64,000 nt of DNA from Burkholderia contaminans (GTDB lineage: Bacteria; Pseudomonadota; Gammaproteobacteria; Burkholderiales; Burkholderiaceae). The stretch spans positions 1 to 64,000 of the forward strand of contig NZ_CP090641.1 of the NCBI RefSeq assembly GCF_029633825.1, in the 5' to 3' direction. How positions within the stretch are numbered: position 1 is the stretch's first letter; every line of letters begins with the position of its first letter. The notes under the pieces are model-generated. The model did no database searches. It was not told where the DNA came from and worked only from the letters and a program-made list of their open reading frames with translations. Shown piece by piece: positions 62,495 to 64,000 of this stretch. Both the position numbers and the translations under genes were made by a program.

Positions 62495-63877
62495 TTGAAA
62501 CAACCAGAAGACCAGTTGCACCGCGGGCTGGAAGAGCGGCACATCAACCTGATGGCGCTCGGCGCGACGATCGGCGTCGGCCTGTTCCTCGGCTCGGCCA
62601 CCGCGATCCGCGTCGCCGGCCCGGCCATCCTGCTGACCTACCTGCTGGGCGGCATCGCCATTTTCCTGATCATGCGCGCACTCGGCGAGATGGCGATCGC
62701 CAATCCCGTCGCCGGCGCGTTCAGCCGCTACGCGCGCGACTACCTCGGCCCGCTCGCCGGCTACCTGACCGGCTGGACCTACTGGTTCGTGTGGATCGTC
62801 ACCTGCATGGCGGAAATCACCGCGGTCGGCGTCTACATGCACATGTGGTTCCCCGGCGTGCCGAACTGGATCTGGGCGCTCGCGGCGCTCATGGCGATGG
62901 GCTCGGTGAACTTCATCGCGGTCAAGCTGTACGGTGAATTCGAGTTCTGGTTCGCGTTGATCAAGATCGTCACGATCGTGCTGATGATCATCGGCGGCGG
63001 GCTGATGATCGCGTTCGGCATCGGCAACGGCGGTGTCGCGATCGGCCTGTCGAACCTGTGGGCGCACGGCGGCTTCATGCCGAACGGCATCAACGGTGTG
63101 GTCGCCGCGTTGCCGATCGTGATGTTCGCGTATCTCGGCGTGGAAATGCTCGGCCTCACCGCCGGCGAGGCGCGCAACCCGGAGAAGTCGCTGACGAAGG
63201 CCGTGAACTCGGTGTTCTGGCGCGTGCTGATTTTCTACATCGGTGCGCTGTTCGTGATCATGTCGCTGTATCCGTGGGACCAGATCGGCACGCAGGGCAG
63301 CCCGTTCGTGATGACGTTCTCGCGGCTCGGCATCCCGGCCGCCGCCGGCATCATCAACTTCGTCGTGCTGACCGCGGCGCTGTCGTCGTGCAACAGCGGC
63401 CTGTTCAGCACCGCGCGGATGCTCTACAACCTCGCGCAGCAGGGCCAGGCGCCGAGCACGCTCGGCAAGGTCAATCGCAACGGCGTGCCGGTGTACGGCG
63501 TGATCGTGTCGGTCACGCTGCTCCTGATCGGCGTGCTGCTCAACTATCTCGCGCCGCAGCACGTGTTCACGTGGCTCACGTCGGTGTCGACATTCGGCGC
63601 GATCTGGACGTGGTGCGTGATCCTGATCGCGCAGATGCGCTTTCGCCGCACGCTGTCGGCGGACAAGATCGCGCGCCTGCCGATCCGCGTGCCGTTCTAT
63701 CCGCTCGGTTCGTTCGTCGCGCTCGGTTTTCTCGTGCTCGTCGTCGTGCTGATGGCGTTCACGCCCGATACGCGCGTCGCACTCGTGATCGGGCCGGTAT
63801 GGATCGTGCTGCTCGGCATCACGTATGCGCTGTTCTACGCGAACCGTCCGGCGGCATCGGTGCCGACGAAGTCGTAG
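62495..63877 (+). CDS. Amino-acid permease (AAT family, ProY-like)
   Basis: This 460-residue permease has twelve spans and the AAT signature: LHRGLEERHINLMALGATIG then LFLGSATAIRVAGPAILLTY, with GEMAIANPVAGAFSRYARDY. Related proteins carry proline, histidine or other neutral amino acids. The start is TTG at 62495 with AGGAG upstream. A relative lies at 40406-41791. No enzyme gene follows in the window, so the substrate is open. Confidence 0.88.
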   Translation: MKQPEDQLHRGLEERHINLMALGATIGVGLFLGSATAIRVAGPAILLTYLLGGIAIFLIMRALGEMAIANPVAGAFSRYARDYLGPLAGYLTGWTYWFVWIVTCMAEITAVGVYMHMWFPGVPNWIWALAALMAMGSVNFIAVKLYGEFEFWFALIKIVTIVLMIIGGGLMIAFGIGNGGVAIGLSNLWAHGGFMPNGINGVVAALPIVMFAYLGVEMLGLTAGEARNPEKSLTKAVNSVFWRVLIFYIGALFVIMSLYPWDQIGTQGSPFVMTFSRLGIPAAAGIINFVVLTAALSSCNSGLFSTARMLYNLAQQGQAPSTLGKVNRNGVPVYGVIVSVTLLLIGVLLNYLAPQHVFTWLTSVSTFGAIWTWCVILIAQMRFRRTLSADKIARLPIRVPFYPLGSFVALGFLVLVVVLMAFTPDTRVALVIGPVWIVLLGITYALFYANRPAASVPTKS

Positions 63878-64000
63878 GCAGCATGGGCAGGGGCCCGCGC
63901 GACCCTTGATCGCAATCATGCACGCGCGGGCCGGACGATCTATGCTGGACGAATCGATTGTCCGCGCTTCGCGTGGCAACCCGCCGATTTCCGTGACCGC

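Noticed and set aside
62096..63979. A 627-codon frame opposite the last permease.
   Set aside because: It is a mirror frame of the permease, His/Arg-rich, with no domain.
63942..64000. A possible gene start (ATG) at the right edge.
   Set aside because: Only about 19 codons are visible and no family or clear ribosome site could be judged.
1..64000. CRISPR arrays, tRNA or rRNA genes and intact insertion sequences.
   Set aside because: No repeat array, cloverleaf-like sequence or transposase gene was seen.

Overview
The window reads as chromosomal DNA from a Burkholderia-type betaproteobacterium. Coding sequence is GC-rich, most starts have clear AGGAG-type ribosome sites, and the families are typical of that group: two DUF4148 exported peptides, a Gram-negative porin, an FNR-like regulator with the CysX2CysX5Cys cluster, an AcpA-type phosphatase lipoprotein and many LysR/GntR/IclR/Lrp regulators. 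The genus is inferred from gene content and style, not proven.

Positions 1 to about 10,100 are accessory DNA with more mixed codon use. On the minus strand an arsenic-resistance operon (arsR, arsI-like lyase, arsC, ACR3 efflux, arsN2-like acetyltransferase, arsH, MFS transporter) is followed in the same direction by three genes that match the gamma-mobile-trio (GMT) layout: tyrosine recombinase gmtY, large integrase gmtZ, small protein gmtX. Just past gmtX is a perfect 24-bp palindrome. Three genes here (gmtX, arsI, arsC) each carry an apparent one-base deletion. A LexA-type SOS box with a 41-codon reading frame marks the junction to the core chromosome.

Positions 10,100 to 64,000 are core-like and organised in small modules. 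These are: an amino-acid permease with a DmpA-type peptidase; a FUSC efflux protein divergent from a LysR regulator; a DUF4148 protein and a porin; a CodA-like deaminase and a ClC channel; an STM2901/DUF1493 pair; an AtoE transporter convergent with an MFS/BKACE/SDR/GntR catabolic set; an orphan type VI amidase effector and immunity pair (tae4/tai4); and an IclR regulator divergent from a polar amino-acid ABC transporter with an FAD oxidase.

Further right come a methyltransferase, a di-haem peroxidase with AcpA, an Lrp regulator divergent from an aromatic amino-acid permease and aminotransferase, and a stress cluster (DUF488, DUF1488, HPF-like protein, FNR-like regulator, single-domain response regulator). 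A trans-3-hydroxyproline set follows (reductase, GntR, binding protein, dehydratase with the Cys/Thr pair). The window ends with a class A penicillin-binding protein, a PilZ protein, a second DUF4148 protein, an LprI-like protein, a CHASE/PAS sensor kinase with a NarL-type regulator, a universal stress protein, a DUF985 protein, a DedA-rhodanese fusion and a second amino-acid permease.

No rRNA, tRNA, CRISPR array or intact insertion sequence was seen.
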